From assembly GCA_051010055.1 (NCBI GenBank), contig JBPCVY010000282.1, positions 1 through 26,749 of the forward strand: a stretch of DNA of 26,749 nt, written 5' to 3'. Position numbers and translations under genes: made by a program. This DNA comes from CAJQND01 sp051010055. GTDB lineage: Bacteria; Pseudomonadota; Alphaproteobacteria; Rhizobiales; CAJQND01. Below, in pieces: positions 15,931 to 24,693 of the stretch. The notes below the pieces were generated by a model. That model was given only the letters and a program-made list of their open reading frames with translations. It was not told the origin of the DNA and searched no databases. Numbering within the stretch: the first letter of the stretch is position 1; each line of letters opens with the position of its first letter.

Positions 15931-15947
15931 TATGCAAAATTTGCATA
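15931..15947. promoter_or_regulatory. Perfect palindrome upstream of rfbD, candidate operator
   Basis: TATGCAAA-A-TTTGCATA is an inverted repeat with 8-bp perfect arms and a single central base. It ends 19 bases before the rfbD start and lies upstream of the candidate minus-strand RNA, so a bound protein could affect both. It does not match an operator I recognise. Confidence 0.45.
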
Positions 15948-15966
15948 CCAGGCTGCGGAGGCCAGG

Positions 15967-16842
15967 TTGACGAAAAATCTTTCCATTCTTGTAACCGGGG
16001 CAGATGGCCAATTGGGTGCGCATTTTTGTGCGCTCGCACGCACAAGGAATGCCGAAGTCCACGGCTTTGGCCGGAAACAGTTGGATGTGAGTGATGAAGC
16101 CAAGGTTTCACAAGCCATCGAAGAACTTCGCCCTGATGTGGTTGTCAACGCGGCCGCCTACACAAATGTGGATGGCGCTGAAAACGACCGGGAAGGCGCC
16201 TATCAGGTAAACCGCAATGGCCCTGCGCATCTGGCCCGCGCGTGCGCGAAAACTTCTGCCCGCCTTATCCATATTTCCACAGACTTTGTGTTTGACGGGG
16301 AAACCGGGCAGCCCTACCGGCCTTTTGACACGCCGAACCCAATCAATGTCTACGGCCAGAGCAAGCTTGCAGGTGAGCGGGAAATACTCGGGCTTTTGCC
16401 GTCTTCCTCGGCGATTATCCGGACCAGTTGGCTCTATGCGCCGGAGCGCCGGAACTTCGTGACGGTTATGCTTGAAAAACTCTCCAATGAAGCAGAGCTA
16501 AGTGTGGTTTGTGATCATATCAGCACCCCGACAAGCACCGAAAGTCTTTGCCAGGCCATTCTTGCTGCAATCGAGCACTCTGCATCCGGCACATTTCATT
16601 GGGCCGATTGTGGCATTGCCAGCCGCTATGATTTTGCCTGCGCGATTTATGAATACGCGCGCGCATGCGGTTTGATATCAAACGAATGCAACATCATTCC
16701 TATAGGATCGGAGGCGTTTGAAACCGTTGCGCCGCGCCCCGGCTTCACTGCGCTTGATTCGCAAGCCAGCCGCGATGCATTCGCCCTGCCGGCAATTCAT
16801 TGGCGCGAGCGGCTTTTAGCCGTGATCCAGCCGCGTGAGTAA
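15967..16842 (+). CDS. rfbD: dTDP-4-dehydrorhamnose reductase
   Basis: A 291-residue short-chain (extended SDR) enzyme that reduces dTDP-4-keto-L-rhamnose to dTDP-L-rhamnose, a precursor of cell-surface polysaccharide. Seen are the nucleotide-binding GADGQLG near the N-terminus, VVNAAAYTNVDGAE, HISTDFVFDG, the catalytic Tyr129-x3-Lys133 in YGQSK, and RTSWLYAP. The start is TTG at 15967, supported by a strong GGAGG at 15957-15961 five bases upstream; no in-frame ATG is near. The other rhamnose genes (rfbA, rfbB, rfbC) are not in the window, so a related reductase role is possible. It is followed 12 bases later by the nucleotide-sugar dehydrogenase, probably in one operon. Confidence 0.9.
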   Translation: MTKNLSILVTGADGQLGAHFCALARTRNAEVHGFGRKQLDVSDEAKVSQAIEELRPDVVVNAAAYTNVDGAENDREGAYQVNRNGPAHLARACAKTSARLIHISTDFVFDGETGQPYRPFDTPNPINVYGQSKLAGEREILGLLPSSSAIIRTSWLYAPERRNFVTVMLEKLSNEAELSVVCDHISTPTSTESLCQAILAAIEHSASGTFHWADCGIASRYDFACAIYEYARACGLISNECNIIPIGSEAFETVAPRPGFTALDSQASRDAFALPAIHWRERLLAVIQPRE

Positions 16843-16854
16843 AAGAGAACGATC

Positions 16855-18141
16855 ATGAGCAAGAACGGCAAAGAGCACATAGCGGTTATCGGGCTTGGAT
16901 ATGTAGGTCTGCCTGTTGCGGTGGCTTTGGGCCGGGCTTTTGCAAATGTCACCGGTTTCGATATTTCAAAAGAACGCATTGAGGCCCTGAACCGCGGTGA
17001 AGACGCTACAAGGGAAGTCGCAAAATCCGATCTTCTCACCCCCACAGTCACATTCTCAAGCGATCCGGAGGCCATTTCCGGCGCAACCATTTTCATTGTC
17101 ACTGTGCCGACGCCCGTTACCGGTGACAAACGCCCGGATTTTACGCCGTTGAAGGCCGCTTGCGAGTTAATTGGCCCGCATCTGACGCCCGGTTCCGTGG
17201 TGCTTTTTGAATCAACCGTGTTTCCCGGCGCGACTGAAGAAGTATGCGGCCTGATTTTGGTTGAGAATGCTGCCATCAAACGGGATGAGTTCAAACTTGC
17301 CTACTCGCCCGAACGCATCAATCCGGGCGATGGCGCCCATGGCTTGGAAAACAATGTGAAAGTGGTTGCCGCTGAAGACGCTGCAACTCTTGCCCGGGTT
17401 GCGGCCATCTACGAGGCGATTGTTCCAGCCGGGGTGCACCGCGCTCCCAGCATTATGGTTGCAGAAGCCGCCAAGGTGATCGAGAACACCCAGCGCGATA
17501 TCAATATTGCGTTGATGAACGAGCTGGCAATTATTTTTGACCGGTTGGGTATCCGCACCCGCGATGTGTTGGAAGCTGCCGGCACAAAATGGAACTTTCT
17601 GAAATTCTCGCCGGGGCTAGTGGGCGGGCACTGCATCGGGGTTGACCCATACTACCTCACATTCAAGGCCGAAGCCGTTGGCCACCATCCTGAGGTCATA
17701 CTTGCCGGGCGCCGCATCAACGATGAAATGGGCGCGTTTATCGGCGGTAAAATCGTAAAGCTTCTGATTGAATGCGGCCACATGCCGAAAAATGCAAAAG
17801 TCGGCATTTTTGGCCTCACATTCAAAGAAGACGTACCTGACTTACGCAATTCGAAGGTGGTTGATGTTATCTCGGAATTGCGTGAGTTTGGGCTTTCATC
17901 TCTCGTCCATGACCCGTTGGCGGATAGGCGCGAGGCGCTCGAGCTCTATGGTGTTGAACTGGCGGACTATTCCGACATGGACAACCTTGATGCAGCCGTG
18001 ATTGCCGTTGCCCATGGCGCCTACCGCGACAACATCCCCAGCCTTCTGGAAAAGATAAATGCCGGTGGGGTTCTTGTTGATATCAAATCGATTTGCGATC
18101 CGTCCAAACTGGGCAAAGAAATCACCTATTGGAGCCTTTGA
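16855..18141 (+). CDS. tviB: UDP-N-acetylhexosamine 6-dehydrogenase (TviB/WbpO-like nucleotide-sugar dehydrogenase)
   Basis: A 428-residue NAD-dependent enzyme of the UDP-glucose/GDP-mannose dehydrogenase family. It oxidises C6 of a nucleotide sugar to a uronic acid in two steps. Seen are GLGYVGLPVA (NAD site, about 13-22), the TVPTPV segment, SPERINPGD, AAKVIENTQRDINIALMNELAIIF (central helix), catalytic Cys260 in VGGHCIGVDPYYL, and the C-terminal FKEDVPDLRNSKV. SPERINPGD and the HCIGVDPYYL form point to the UDP-GlcNAc/GalNAc branch (TviB, WbpO, VipA) rather than UDP-glucose dehydrogenase. The exact sugar is inferred. It is in line with rfbD and the epimerase, all serving surface glycan synthesis. 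Confidence 0.92.
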   Translation: MSKNGKEHIAVIGLGYVGLPVAVALGRAFANVTGFDISKERIEALNRGEDATREVAKSDLLTPTVTFSSDPEAISGATIFIVTVPTPVTGDKRPDFTPLKAACELIGPHLTPGSVVLFESTVFPGATEEVCGLILVENAAIKRDEFKLAYSPERINPGDGAHGLENNVKVVAAEDAATLARVAAIYEAIVPAGVHRAPSIMVAEAAKVIENTQRDINIALMNELAIIFDRLGIRTRDVLEAAGTKWNFLKFSPGLVGGHCIGVDPYYLTFKAEAVGHHPEVILAGRRINDEMGAFIGGKIVKLLIECGHMPKNAKVGIFGLTFKEDVPDLRNSKVVDVISELREFGLSSLVHDPLADRREALELYGVELADYSDMDNLDAAVIAVAHGAYRDNIPSLLEKINAGGVLVDIKSICDPSKLGKEITYWSL

Positions 18142-18181
18142 TGAGGAAAAAAACGGCAGGAAAACGCTGTGAGGTTAGCGC

Positions 18182-19162
18182 ATGAGCGTACTGGTTACAG
18201 GGGTTGCCGGCTTCATTGGCTTTCACACCGCCAAGGCGCTGCTTGAGCGCGGCGATGAGGTAATCGGCATCGATAATCTGAACGATTATTACGATATGAA
18301 CCTGAAAATGGCCCGGCTGTCTCAGTTGGAAAATGAGAAGGGCTTTTCATTTCACAAAGCTGATCTGGCCGACTTTGATGGCTTGAATGCAGCACTGTCA
18401 TCGAGCAAAATTTCTAAGGTAATTCACCTCGCAGCCCAGGCCGGGGTGCGCCATTCAATCGAAAACCCGCACACTTATGCAACGTCCAACCTCATCGGGC
18501 ATTTGAACGCACTGGAATTCTGCCGCCATCACGAGCCTTGCAAGCATCTTGTCTATGCCTCCTCCAGTTCCGTTTACGGCGGCAACACAAAACTGCCCTT
18601 CTCAGAATCAGACCGGGTTGATCAGCCCATTTCTCTTTACGCCGCCACCAAAAAAGCAGATGAACTGATGAGCCAATCCTATGCGCACCTCTACCGGCTG
18701 CCGCAAACGGGCCTGCGGTTCTTCACGGTTTACGGGCCATGGGGGCGGCCCGACATGGCAATGTGGCTGTTTGCCGATGCGATTGTGACCGGCAAACCGA
18801 TCCGGGTTTTCAATCACGGCGATATGGAACGTGATTTCACCTATATTGATGACATTGTTGCCGGTGTTTTGGCGGTTTGCGATGCGCCGCCTGATGAAAC
18901 CGGTGATGCCGCACCCCACCGCATCTACAATATCGGCAACAACCGGCCTGAGCCTTTGCTGAGAATGATTGATCTACTCGAAACAGCCTTGGGGCGCAAG
19001 GCCATACGGCAGATGGAGCCCATGCAACCGGGCGATGTGCGCGCAACTTATGCAGATATTGACGCCATCAGCACCGATCACGGGTTCTCGCCTGCTGTGC
19101 CGCTGGAGGAGGGTATTGAGCGCTTTGTTACCTGGTACAAGCACTATCACGGGTTGAATTAG
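18182..19162 (+). CDS. NAD-dependent epimerase, UDP-glucuronate 4-epimerase-like
   Basis: A 326-residue extended SDR enzyme. The NAD loop GVAGFIGFH lies at the N-terminus (about 7-15), followed by GIDNLNDYYDMNLK, HLAAQAGVRHSIENPH, ASSSSVYGG, the catalytic Tyr153-x3-Lys157 in YAATK, RFFTVYGPWGRPDMA and RDFTYIDDIV. The NDYYD and GVRHSIENP stretches are characteristic of the LpsL/Cap1J type that makes UDP-galacturonate from UDP-glucuronate. With a TviB-type dehydrogenase beside it, UDP-GlcNAcA/GalNAcA is an alternative substrate. The start has GAGG about nine bases upstream. It lies 40 bases after the dehydrogenase gene; these 40 bases hold no further gene. Confidence 0.9.
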   Translation: MSVLVTGVAGFIGFHTAKALLERGDEVIGIDNLNDYYDMNLKMARLSQLENEKGFSFHKADLADFDGLNAALSSSKISKVIHLAAQAGVRHSIENPHTYATSNLIGHLNALEFCRHHEPCKHLVYASSSSVYGGNTKLPFSESDRVDQPISLYAATKKADELMSQSYAHLYRLPQTGLRFFTVYGPWGRPDMAMWLFADAIVTGKPIRVFNHGDMERDFTYIDDIVAGVLAVCDAPPDETGDAAPHRIYNIGNNRPEPLLRMIDLLETALGRKAIRQMEPMQPGDVRATYADIDAISTDHGFSPAVPLEEGIERFVTWYKHYHGLN

Positions 19163-19288
19163 GGGAAAAACGCCATAATAATTGTATTTCCGTGCATATT
19201 TTCATCATTTTTGTAAGAAATTGAAAATACTGTTTTCCTATGCTCATCAACGACGCCCGCAGGGGGCAGGAAATAATAGGACTTTGTG

Positions 19289-19786
19289 ATGGCATCGGAA
19301 CGCAACGATTCTGAAGAACTCGAGCAATTGCGCGAAATTTTGCTCGGACCGTTCGAGGAACACCTAAAACTACGCGATGAGAAAATCCTCGAAGTTATCG
19401 GGAAAATTCAGACATCGACATTTGAGCGCGTCAAAAAGCTTGAAGAAACCGTTCTAAAGCTATCTGAGGCTCTGGACGAAGACCGGAACCGTACAGTGAC
19501 CGAAATTGGCGACGCCATGGCGCAACTCGGCCAACAATTGCGCGGCTTTGGATTGGAACAAGTCGCCGAACCGGCTCCTGAAAAAGAAAAGCTTCCACCC
19601 AAGCAGCCTGCTGCTGAAGAACTTCCACCCAAACAGGCTGCTGCCGAAGAGCTTCCACAGGAAGAGCCTGCAGAAGATGAGCCTCCCGCCGAAAAGGCTG
19701 AAGCCCAAGAAAGCGTTGAAAAAGCAGCTAATGTTGAGGAAGCTGACGTTTTCGAGAAAGAAGCCGAAGCCAAGGCGGCAAGCTGA
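19289..19786 (+). CDS. Acidic coiled-coil protein with decapeptide repeats, function unknown
   Basis: A 165-residue protein that I do not recognise. Residues 5-90 are charged and predicted to form long helices or a coiled coil (heptad-like leucines in KLEETVLKLSEAL and AMAQLGQQL). The opening LREILLGPFEEHLKLRDEKI slightly recalls the N-terminal part of some OmpA-family proteins, an uncertain likeness. Residues 102-141 form four decapeptide repeats (LPPKQPAAEE, LPPKQAAAEE, LPQEEPAEDE, PPAEKAEAQE), then an acidic alanine-rich tail. No signal peptide or membrane helix is seen. ATG at 19289 (a GTG at 19286 is just upstream) follows AGG eight bases before. It has its own upstream gap of 126 bp after the epimerase gene, so it may be separately transcribed. 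Confidence 0.72.
   Translation: MASERNDSEELEQLREILLGPFEEHLKLRDEKILEVIGKIQTSTFERVKKLEETVLKLSEALDEDRNRTVTEIGDAMAQLGQQLRGFGLEQVAEPAPEKEKLPPKQPAAEELPPKQAAAEELPQEEPAEDEPPAEKAEAQESVEKAANVEEADVFEKEAEAKAAS
19592..19711 (+). repeat. Tandem 30-bp repeat, four units, inside the coiled-coil protein gene
   Basis: Four in-frame 30-bp units encode four decapeptides. Units one and two match at 26 of 30 bases; units three and four are more diverged. Because each unit is ten codons, gain or loss would change length without breaking the frame. Confidence 0.7.
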
Positions 19787-19788
19787 GC

Positions 19789-20724
19789 TTAGTAGCGCAG
19801 ATCGGGACTGACGACGTTTTCCAACGCCTTGCCGCTTTCAAACCTCTCAATCTGGCCGGCGACATAGGCACAAATAAAAGCCGGGTCTGAAATCGCCGCT
19901 ACATGAGGCGTGATGAACACTGCCGGGTGCGCCCATAGCGGGCTGCCGGAAGACAATGGCTCGTTCTCGAACACATCAAGCGAGGCTCCCAGCAACGTGC
20001 CCTCGTTGAGGCACGCAACGATATCGCCTTCAATTTGAGAGCCACCGCGCCCACCATTAACCAGGAACGGCCCGCCAAGCGCGCCACCCTGGGCGAGTTG
20101 GGACAACAGCTCCTTGTCAATCACCCCTTTGGTTTGCGGCGTGAGCGGCAAAAGGTTCACAAGGACGTCGGTGCGATTCAAAAACCCGGCAAGCTCACTT
20201 TGTCCGGCAAAACTTTCAACGCCATCAATCGCTTTGCGGGAGTTGCTCCAGCCAGCAACCTGAAAACCCACATCACGCAATAGCCTGGCACAATGTGCAC
20301 CGATAACCCCGAGCCCCATGATGCCGACGCGTATATCCGCTGCTGCCGGTTGTCTAAGCTCTTCCCATTCAGCTTTCCGTTGGAGCGCGTCATATTGCTT
20401 GAATTGCCGGTGATGCAGCAAAACATGCAACACAACCCATTCGCCCATGCGCTTGGTCAGATCCTCATCGACAATGCGCACGATCGGAACGTCCGGCAGA
20501 TGAGGATCAGCGAAAACGTGATCAACACCGGCACCCATGGAAAAAATTACCTTGAGATTTGGAAAAGCCGCAAGCTCACCGGGAGGCGGCAACCAGACAA
20601 ATGCATAGTCAACGTCCTCAGATGATTGGCCTGCATCATGTATTTCAAGCCATGGCGCAGCGAAGCGAAACCGCTCCTGCCAATGAGGCCGTCTTGCTTC
20701 CGGGACAATAAGGTTGATGGACAT
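19789..20724 (-). CDS. ghrA: Glyoxylate/hydroxypyruvate reductase A
   Basis: A 311-residue NAD(P)H-dependent 2-hydroxyacid dehydrogenase that reduces glyoxylate to glycolate and hydroxypyruvate to glycerate in the cytoplasm. The family features are FSMGAGVDHV (about 61-70), the nucleotide-binding GIMGLGVIG (134-142), and the catalytic triad Arg226 (NGGRG), Glu255 (VFENEPL) and His274 (TPHVAA). Length matches GhrA. It starts two bases after the yejF stop and is probably the last gene of the yej operon, which is a positional inference since reductase and peptide import have no obvious link. It is convergent with the coiled-coil protein gene, two bases apart. Confidence 0.93.
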   Translation of the reverse strand: MSINLIVPEARRPHWQERFRFAAPWLEIHDAGQSSEDVDYAFVWLPPPGELAAFPNLKVIFSMGAGVDHVFADPHLPDVPIVRIVDEDLTKRMGEWVVLHVLLHHRQFKQYDALQRKAEWEELRQPAAADIRVGIMGLGVIGAHCARLLRDVGFQVAGWSNSRKAIDGVESFAGQSELAGFLNRTDVLVNLLPLTPQTKGVIDKELLSQLAQGGALGGPFLVNGGRGGSQIEGDIVACLNEGTLLGASLDVFENEPLSSGSPLWAHPAVFITPHVAAISDPAFICAYVAGQIERFESGKALENVVSPDLRY

Positions 20725-20726
20725 TT

Positions 20727-22355
20727 CTACTGTGACACCGCGCCGGCGTCAGCCACTTCCAAATCAAATGCCGCAGACATGAGCGCTTTTGTATAGGCGG
20801 TTTCCGGCGCGTCGAATATTTGATGTGCGCTGCCCTGCTCCACCACCTTGCCGGTGCGCATGACAACAACTTCATTGGCCAATGCGCGCACCACCTTGAG
20901 GTCATGGCTTATGAACAGATAGGCAAGATCGTGGCTGTCCTGCAGCTCGCGCAACAGATCGACAATTTGCGCCTGAACAGACATGTCCAGCGCACTTGTC
21001 GGCTCATCGAGCATGACAAATTTAGGGTCCAGAACCATGGCCCTGGCAATCGCGATGCGCTGGCGCTGGCCGCCGGAAAATTCATGGGGGTACCGCTCCA
21101 TCGCGGATGCATCCAGGCCAACTTCCTCCAGCGCGCGAACAACCCGCTCGCGCCTTTCGTCAGATGAGAGCCCCTTATCGAGAACCAGCATGCCCTCTTC
21201 AATAATTTGGCGGATGGACATGCGCGGGCTGAGCGAACCGTAAGGGTCCTGGAAGACAATCTGCATTTCCTTCCGCAGGGGCCGCATTTCAGAAGAATTG
21301 TAGCCGGCAATCGAATTGCCCACATAAGCGATTTGGCCTTCTGACGAAATGAGCCGCATCATGGCGAGGCCCAACGTGGTTTTTCCAGAGCCGGATTCGC
21401 CAACAACTCCAAGGGTTTGGCCTGCACGTATCTTCACGCTCACCCCGTCCACCGCCTTGACGTGATCCACCGTACGCCGCATGAGCCCGCGTTTGATAGG
21501 GAACCACACTTTCAAATCTTGAGCTTCCATCACCGTGGGTGCGGTTTCATCCGCATCAGGCGGTTCACCGCTTGGCTCAGCGGCAAGTAAGTGCTGGGTA
21601 TATTCGTGCTTGGGGCTTTCGAAAATCTGCTTCGCTGTGCCAGCCTCAACAATCTTGCCCTGTGTCATCACATTCACCCGGCTCGCCATGTTCCGGACAA
21701 TTCCCAGATCATGTGTGATAAGAAGCAGGGCCATGCCGAGATCTTTTTGCAGATCTTTCAAAAGCGCCAGAATTTGTGCCTGGATGGTCACATCAAGAGC
21801 GGTTGTTGGCTCATCGGCAATCAGCAGATCAGGTTCATTGGCAAGCGCCATGGCAATCATTACCCGCTGACGCTGGCCGCCGGAGAGTTGATGGGGATAG
21901 CTTCCCAGCCGCCGCTCGGGCTCGCGAATACCAACCTTGTGCAACAGCTCCAGAACCCGTTCGCGCGCTTGGCGTTCGCCCATGCCCCGGTGAATTTCAA
22001 GAATCTCTCCAACCTGGCGCTCAATTGTGTGGAGCGGGTTGAGAGACGTCATGGGTTCCTGGAAAATCATGGCAATATCATCGCCCCGGATAATCCGCAT
22101 TTCCCGTTCTGAGGCGCTGAGCAACTCGGTCTCTTTGAACGTGATTTTCCCGGAGGGATGATGGGCTGCCGGATAGGGCAAAAGGCGCATGATCGACAAT
22201 GCGCTTACCGATTTTCCAGAGCCCGACTCCCCTACAAGGGCAACCGTTTCTCCCGGCTTGATGTCAAAAGATATTTTGTCGACGGCAAGCGTAGATTTGC
22301 CACCCTGGCGGAACTCGACCGAAAGCTCTTCAACTTTTACCAGCAGCTCGCTCAT
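20727..22355 (-). CDS. yejF: Peptide ABC transporter, fused dual ATP-binding protein YejF
   Basis: A 542-residue cytoplasmic ATPase with two nucleotide-binding domains in one chain, energising peptide import through YejB and YejE. Domain one (1-270) has Walker A GESGSGKS (42-49), signature LSGGQ (157-161) and Walker B LLIADEP (177-183). Domain two (275-540) has GESGSGKT (319-326), FSGGQ (426-430) and MLDEP (448-452). Both sites look catalytically complete. YejABEF systems take up oligopeptides, including microcin C in E. coli and host antimicrobial peptides in rhizobia. Its ATG overlaps the yejE stop by four bases (ATGA on the minus strand). Confidence 0.95.
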   Translation of the reverse strand: MSELLVKVEELSVEFRQGGKSTLAVDKISFDIKPGETVALVGESGSGKSVSALSIMRLLPYPAAHHPSGKITFKETELLSASEREMRIIRGDDIAMIFQEPMTSLNPLHTIERQVGEILEIHRGMGERQARERVLELLHKVGIREPERRLGSYPHQLSGGQRQRVMIAMALANEPDLLIADEPTTALDVTIQAQILALLKDLQKDLGMALLLITHDLGIVRNMASRVNVMTQGKIVEAGTAKQIFESPKHEYTQHLLAAEPSGEPPDADETAPTVMEAQDLKVWFPIKRGLMRRTVDHVKAVDGVSVKIRAGQTLGVVGESGSGKTTLGLAMMRLISSEGQIAYVGNSIAGYNSSEMRPLRKEMQIVFQDPYGSLSPRMSIRQIIEEGMLVLDKGLSSDERRERVVRALEEVGLDASAMERYPHEFSGGQRQRIAIARAMVLDPKFVMLDEPTSALDMSVQAQIVDLLRELQDSHDLAYLFISHDLKVVRALANEVVVMRTGKVVEQGSAHQIFDAPETAYTKALMSAAFDLEVADAGAVSQ

Positions 22356-23563
22356 ACGAAGGTCTTCCTTGGATCGAGTGCATCACGTACCGCCTCACCA
22401 ACAAAAATCAGCAGTGAAAGCATGGTGGCGATGGCAAAAAAGCCAGACAGGGCCAGCCAGGGCGCCTGAAGGTTCGCCTTGCCCTGGGCGAGAAGTTCAC
22501 CAAGAGACGGCGAGCCGGGCGGCAGGCCGAAACCGAGAAAATCAAGTGACGTCAGCGTGGTAATCGACCCGTTCAAAATGAACGGCATGAATGTGAGTGT
22601 TGCCACCATTGCGTTTGGCAGAAGGTGGCGGAACATTATGGTCGCATTGGAAACACCCAGAGCGCGCGCTGCATTTATGTATTCGAAATTCCGGCCCCGT
22701 AGGAATTCCGCCCGCACAACCCCAACAAGCGCCACCCATGAAAACAGGAGCAAAATGCCAAGCAGTATCCAGAAGTTCGGCTCAATAACCGCAGCGATGA
22801 TAATGAGCAGATAAAGTGAGGGCACAGATGTCCAAATTTCAATAAATCGCTGGAACAATAGGTCCACCCAGCCGCCGAAATACCCCTGAACCGCGCCGGC
22901 AAGCACACCGACCACCGATGAGATGATGGTGAGGGTGAGGCCGAAGAGTACCGAAATTCTGAAACCGTATATCAGCCGCGCCACCACATCACGGCCCTGG
23001 TCATCGGTTCCAAGCCAGTTCCAGTTTTCAACGGCACAATAGCGCTGGAGTTGGTCATCGGTGGGATTGCCGCACATCTCCTCTCCAACCATCCAGGTGG
23101 GCCGCGCAGGGAAGCCGGCGGGTTTTCGCTCTCCATCAACAATCCTGAAGCCGGGAAAGTCGAGATTTACCGTGTCATAGGAGTACCGGATAAGCGGCCA
23201 GACCATCCAGCCGCCGTTTTCCTTGATTAGATCAACGACGAACGGATCACGGTAGTCGGCTTCGGTTTCAAATTCGCCGCCAAATGCAGTTTCAGGGTAG
23301 ACATTGAAAACCGGCATAAAAAATGCATCTTCATATTTGATGAGAAGCGGCTTGTCGTTGGAAATGAATTCGGCGAACAAGGTGAAAAAGAACAGAAAAA
23401 GAAAAATCCACAAAGACCAGTAACCGCGCCGGTTCGATTTGAAATTATGCCATCGCCGCTGGTTGATGGGCGACAGCCGACCGGTATGAGTCTCGGCCAG
23501 CTGCGCATTTTCGCCGTCCTCGGCCGGAACGCTATCTTTAATGTTATGCGGAGCTTCGTTCAT
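22352..23563 (-). CDS. yejE: Peptide ABC transporter permease YejE
   Basis: A 403-residue inner-membrane permease. The cytoplasmic N-terminus contains LSPINQRRWHNFKSNRRGYWSL, the usual OppC-type leader, followed by the first helix (about 50-67). A long periplasmic segment typical of YejE contains NWLGTDDQGRDVVARLIYG. The transport domain has about five more helices and the EAA loop AARALGVSNATIMFRHLLPN, which contacts YejF. The end contains SLDFLGFGLPPGSPSLGELL. The frame is intact. It starts six bases after the yejB stop and overlaps yejF by four. Confidence 0.94.
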   Translation of the reverse strand: MNEAPHNIKDSVPAEDGENAQLAETHTGRLSPINQRRWHNFKSNRRGYWSLWIFLFLFFFTLFAEFISNDKPLLIKYEDAFFMPVFNVYPETAFGGEFETEADYRDPFVVDLIKENGGWMVWPLIRYSYDTVNLDFPGFRIVDGERKPAGFPARPTWMVGEEMCGNPTDDQLQRYCAVENWNWLGTDDQGRDVVARLIYGFRISVLFGLTLTIISSVVGVLAGAVQGYFGGWVDLLFQRFIEIWTSVPSLYLLIIIAAVIEPNFWILLGILLLFSWVALVGVVRAEFLRGRNFEYINAARALGVSNATIMFRHLLPNAMVATLTFMPFILNGSITTLTSLDFLGFGLPPGSPSLGELLAQGKANLQAPWLALSGFFAIATMLSLLIFVGEAVRDALDPRKTFV

Positions 23564-23569
23564 ACCCGG

Positions 23570-24688
23570 TCAAACCTCACGTGATTCAAAATCGATGCGC
23601 GGATCGATCCATGTGTAGGTGAGATCGGAGATAAGGTTCACAACCAGCCCCATCAGCGAGAAAATGTACAAGGTGGCGAAAACCACCGGATAATCGCGTT
23701 GGACGATCGATTCAAAACCAAGCAGTCCGAGACCGTCGAGCGAAAAAATCTGCTCAATCAGGAGCGAACCGGCGAAAAACGCTCCTATGAATGCGCCTGG
23801 AAAACCGGCAACGACGATCAGCATGGCGTTCCGGAACACATGGCCATACAAAACCTGGCGTTCGGTCAAACCCTTGGCGCGGGCGGTGATTACATATTGC
23901 TTTTTGATTTCATCCAAGAACGAGTTTTTTGTGAGAAATGACGAGGTTGCAAAAGCGCCAATGGCCATGGCGATGATGGGCAATGTGAGATGCCAGAAAT
24001 AGTCGATGATTTTCTCATACCAGTTGAGTTCATCAAAGTTCTCCGACGTGAGCCCTCGCAGCGGGAACCAGTCCAGGAACGAGCCGCCCGCAAACAGAAC
24101 AATCAGCAATACCGCGAACAGGAATCCGGGGATGGCATAGCCCACCACGATCACCCCTGATGTCCAGACATCGAAGCGGCTGCCGTCGCGCACAGCTTTT
24201 CGAATGCCCAGGGGTATGGAGATGGCATAGGAGATGAACGTCATCCAAAGCCCGAGCGAAATGGAAACCGGCATTTTTTCCTTGATCAACTCAATCACCG
24301 AGATGTCGCGGAAATAACTCTCGCCGAAATCGAAGGTGATGTAGTTTTTGAGCATGAGCCAGAAGCGCTCATGGGCCGGTTTATCGAAGCCATATTGCTT
24401 TTCGAGCTGCTTGATGAACTCTGGATCAAGCCCTTGCGCACCACGGTATTTGGAGGTGTTGGCGGAATCCGCTGCCACCTGGTTTGCAGCCTGCCCGCCG
24501 ACCCCTAAATCTCCACTCGTGCCACCGCCAATTCGCGCAGTCGCGCCTGCATCTGTGCCAGTTATCCTGGCGATTGTCTGCTCAACAGGCCCTCCGGGGG
24601 CAAACTGAATGATCACAAAACTCACCAGCATGATGCCGAACAAGGTCGGGATCATCAGCAAAAGTCTGCGCAGAATATAGGCGCCCAT
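23570..24688 (-). CDS. yejB: Peptide ABC transporter permease YejB
   Basis: A 372-residue inner-membrane permease, OppB type. It begins MGAYILRRLLLMIPTLFGIM (first helix about 5-28) followed by the family FAPGGPVEQ, a glycine-rich variable segment, EKQYGFDKP, and a transport domain with the EAA loop ARAKGLTERQVLYGHVFRNA. It ends WIDPRIDFESREV, normal for YejB. The frame stays open upstream for 38 more codons, but that part lies inside the MITE-like element and does not resemble YejB, so I use the ATG at 24688. The element's end provides AGGA about nine bases before this ATG, so the insertion may have replaced the original ribosome-binding site. Confidence 0.92.
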   Translation of the reverse strand: MGAYILRRLLLMIPTLFGIMLVSFVIIQFAPGGPVEQTIARITGTDAGATARIGGGTSGDLGVGGQAANQVAADSANTSKYRGAQGLDPEFIKQLEKQYGFDKPAHERFWLMLKNYITFDFGESYFRDISVIELIKEKMPVSISLGLWMTFISYAISIPLGIRKAVRDGSRFDVWTSGVIVVGYAIPGFLFAVLLIVLFAGGSFLDWFPLRGLTSENFDELNWYEKIIDYFWHLTLPIIAMAIGAFATSSFLTKNSFLDEIKKQYVITARAKGLTERQVLYGHVFRNAMLIVVAGFPGAFIGAFFAGSLLIEQIFSLDGLGLLGFESIVQRDYPVVFATLYIFSLMGLVVNLISDLTYTWIDPRIDFESREV

Positions 24689-24693
24689 AAGAC

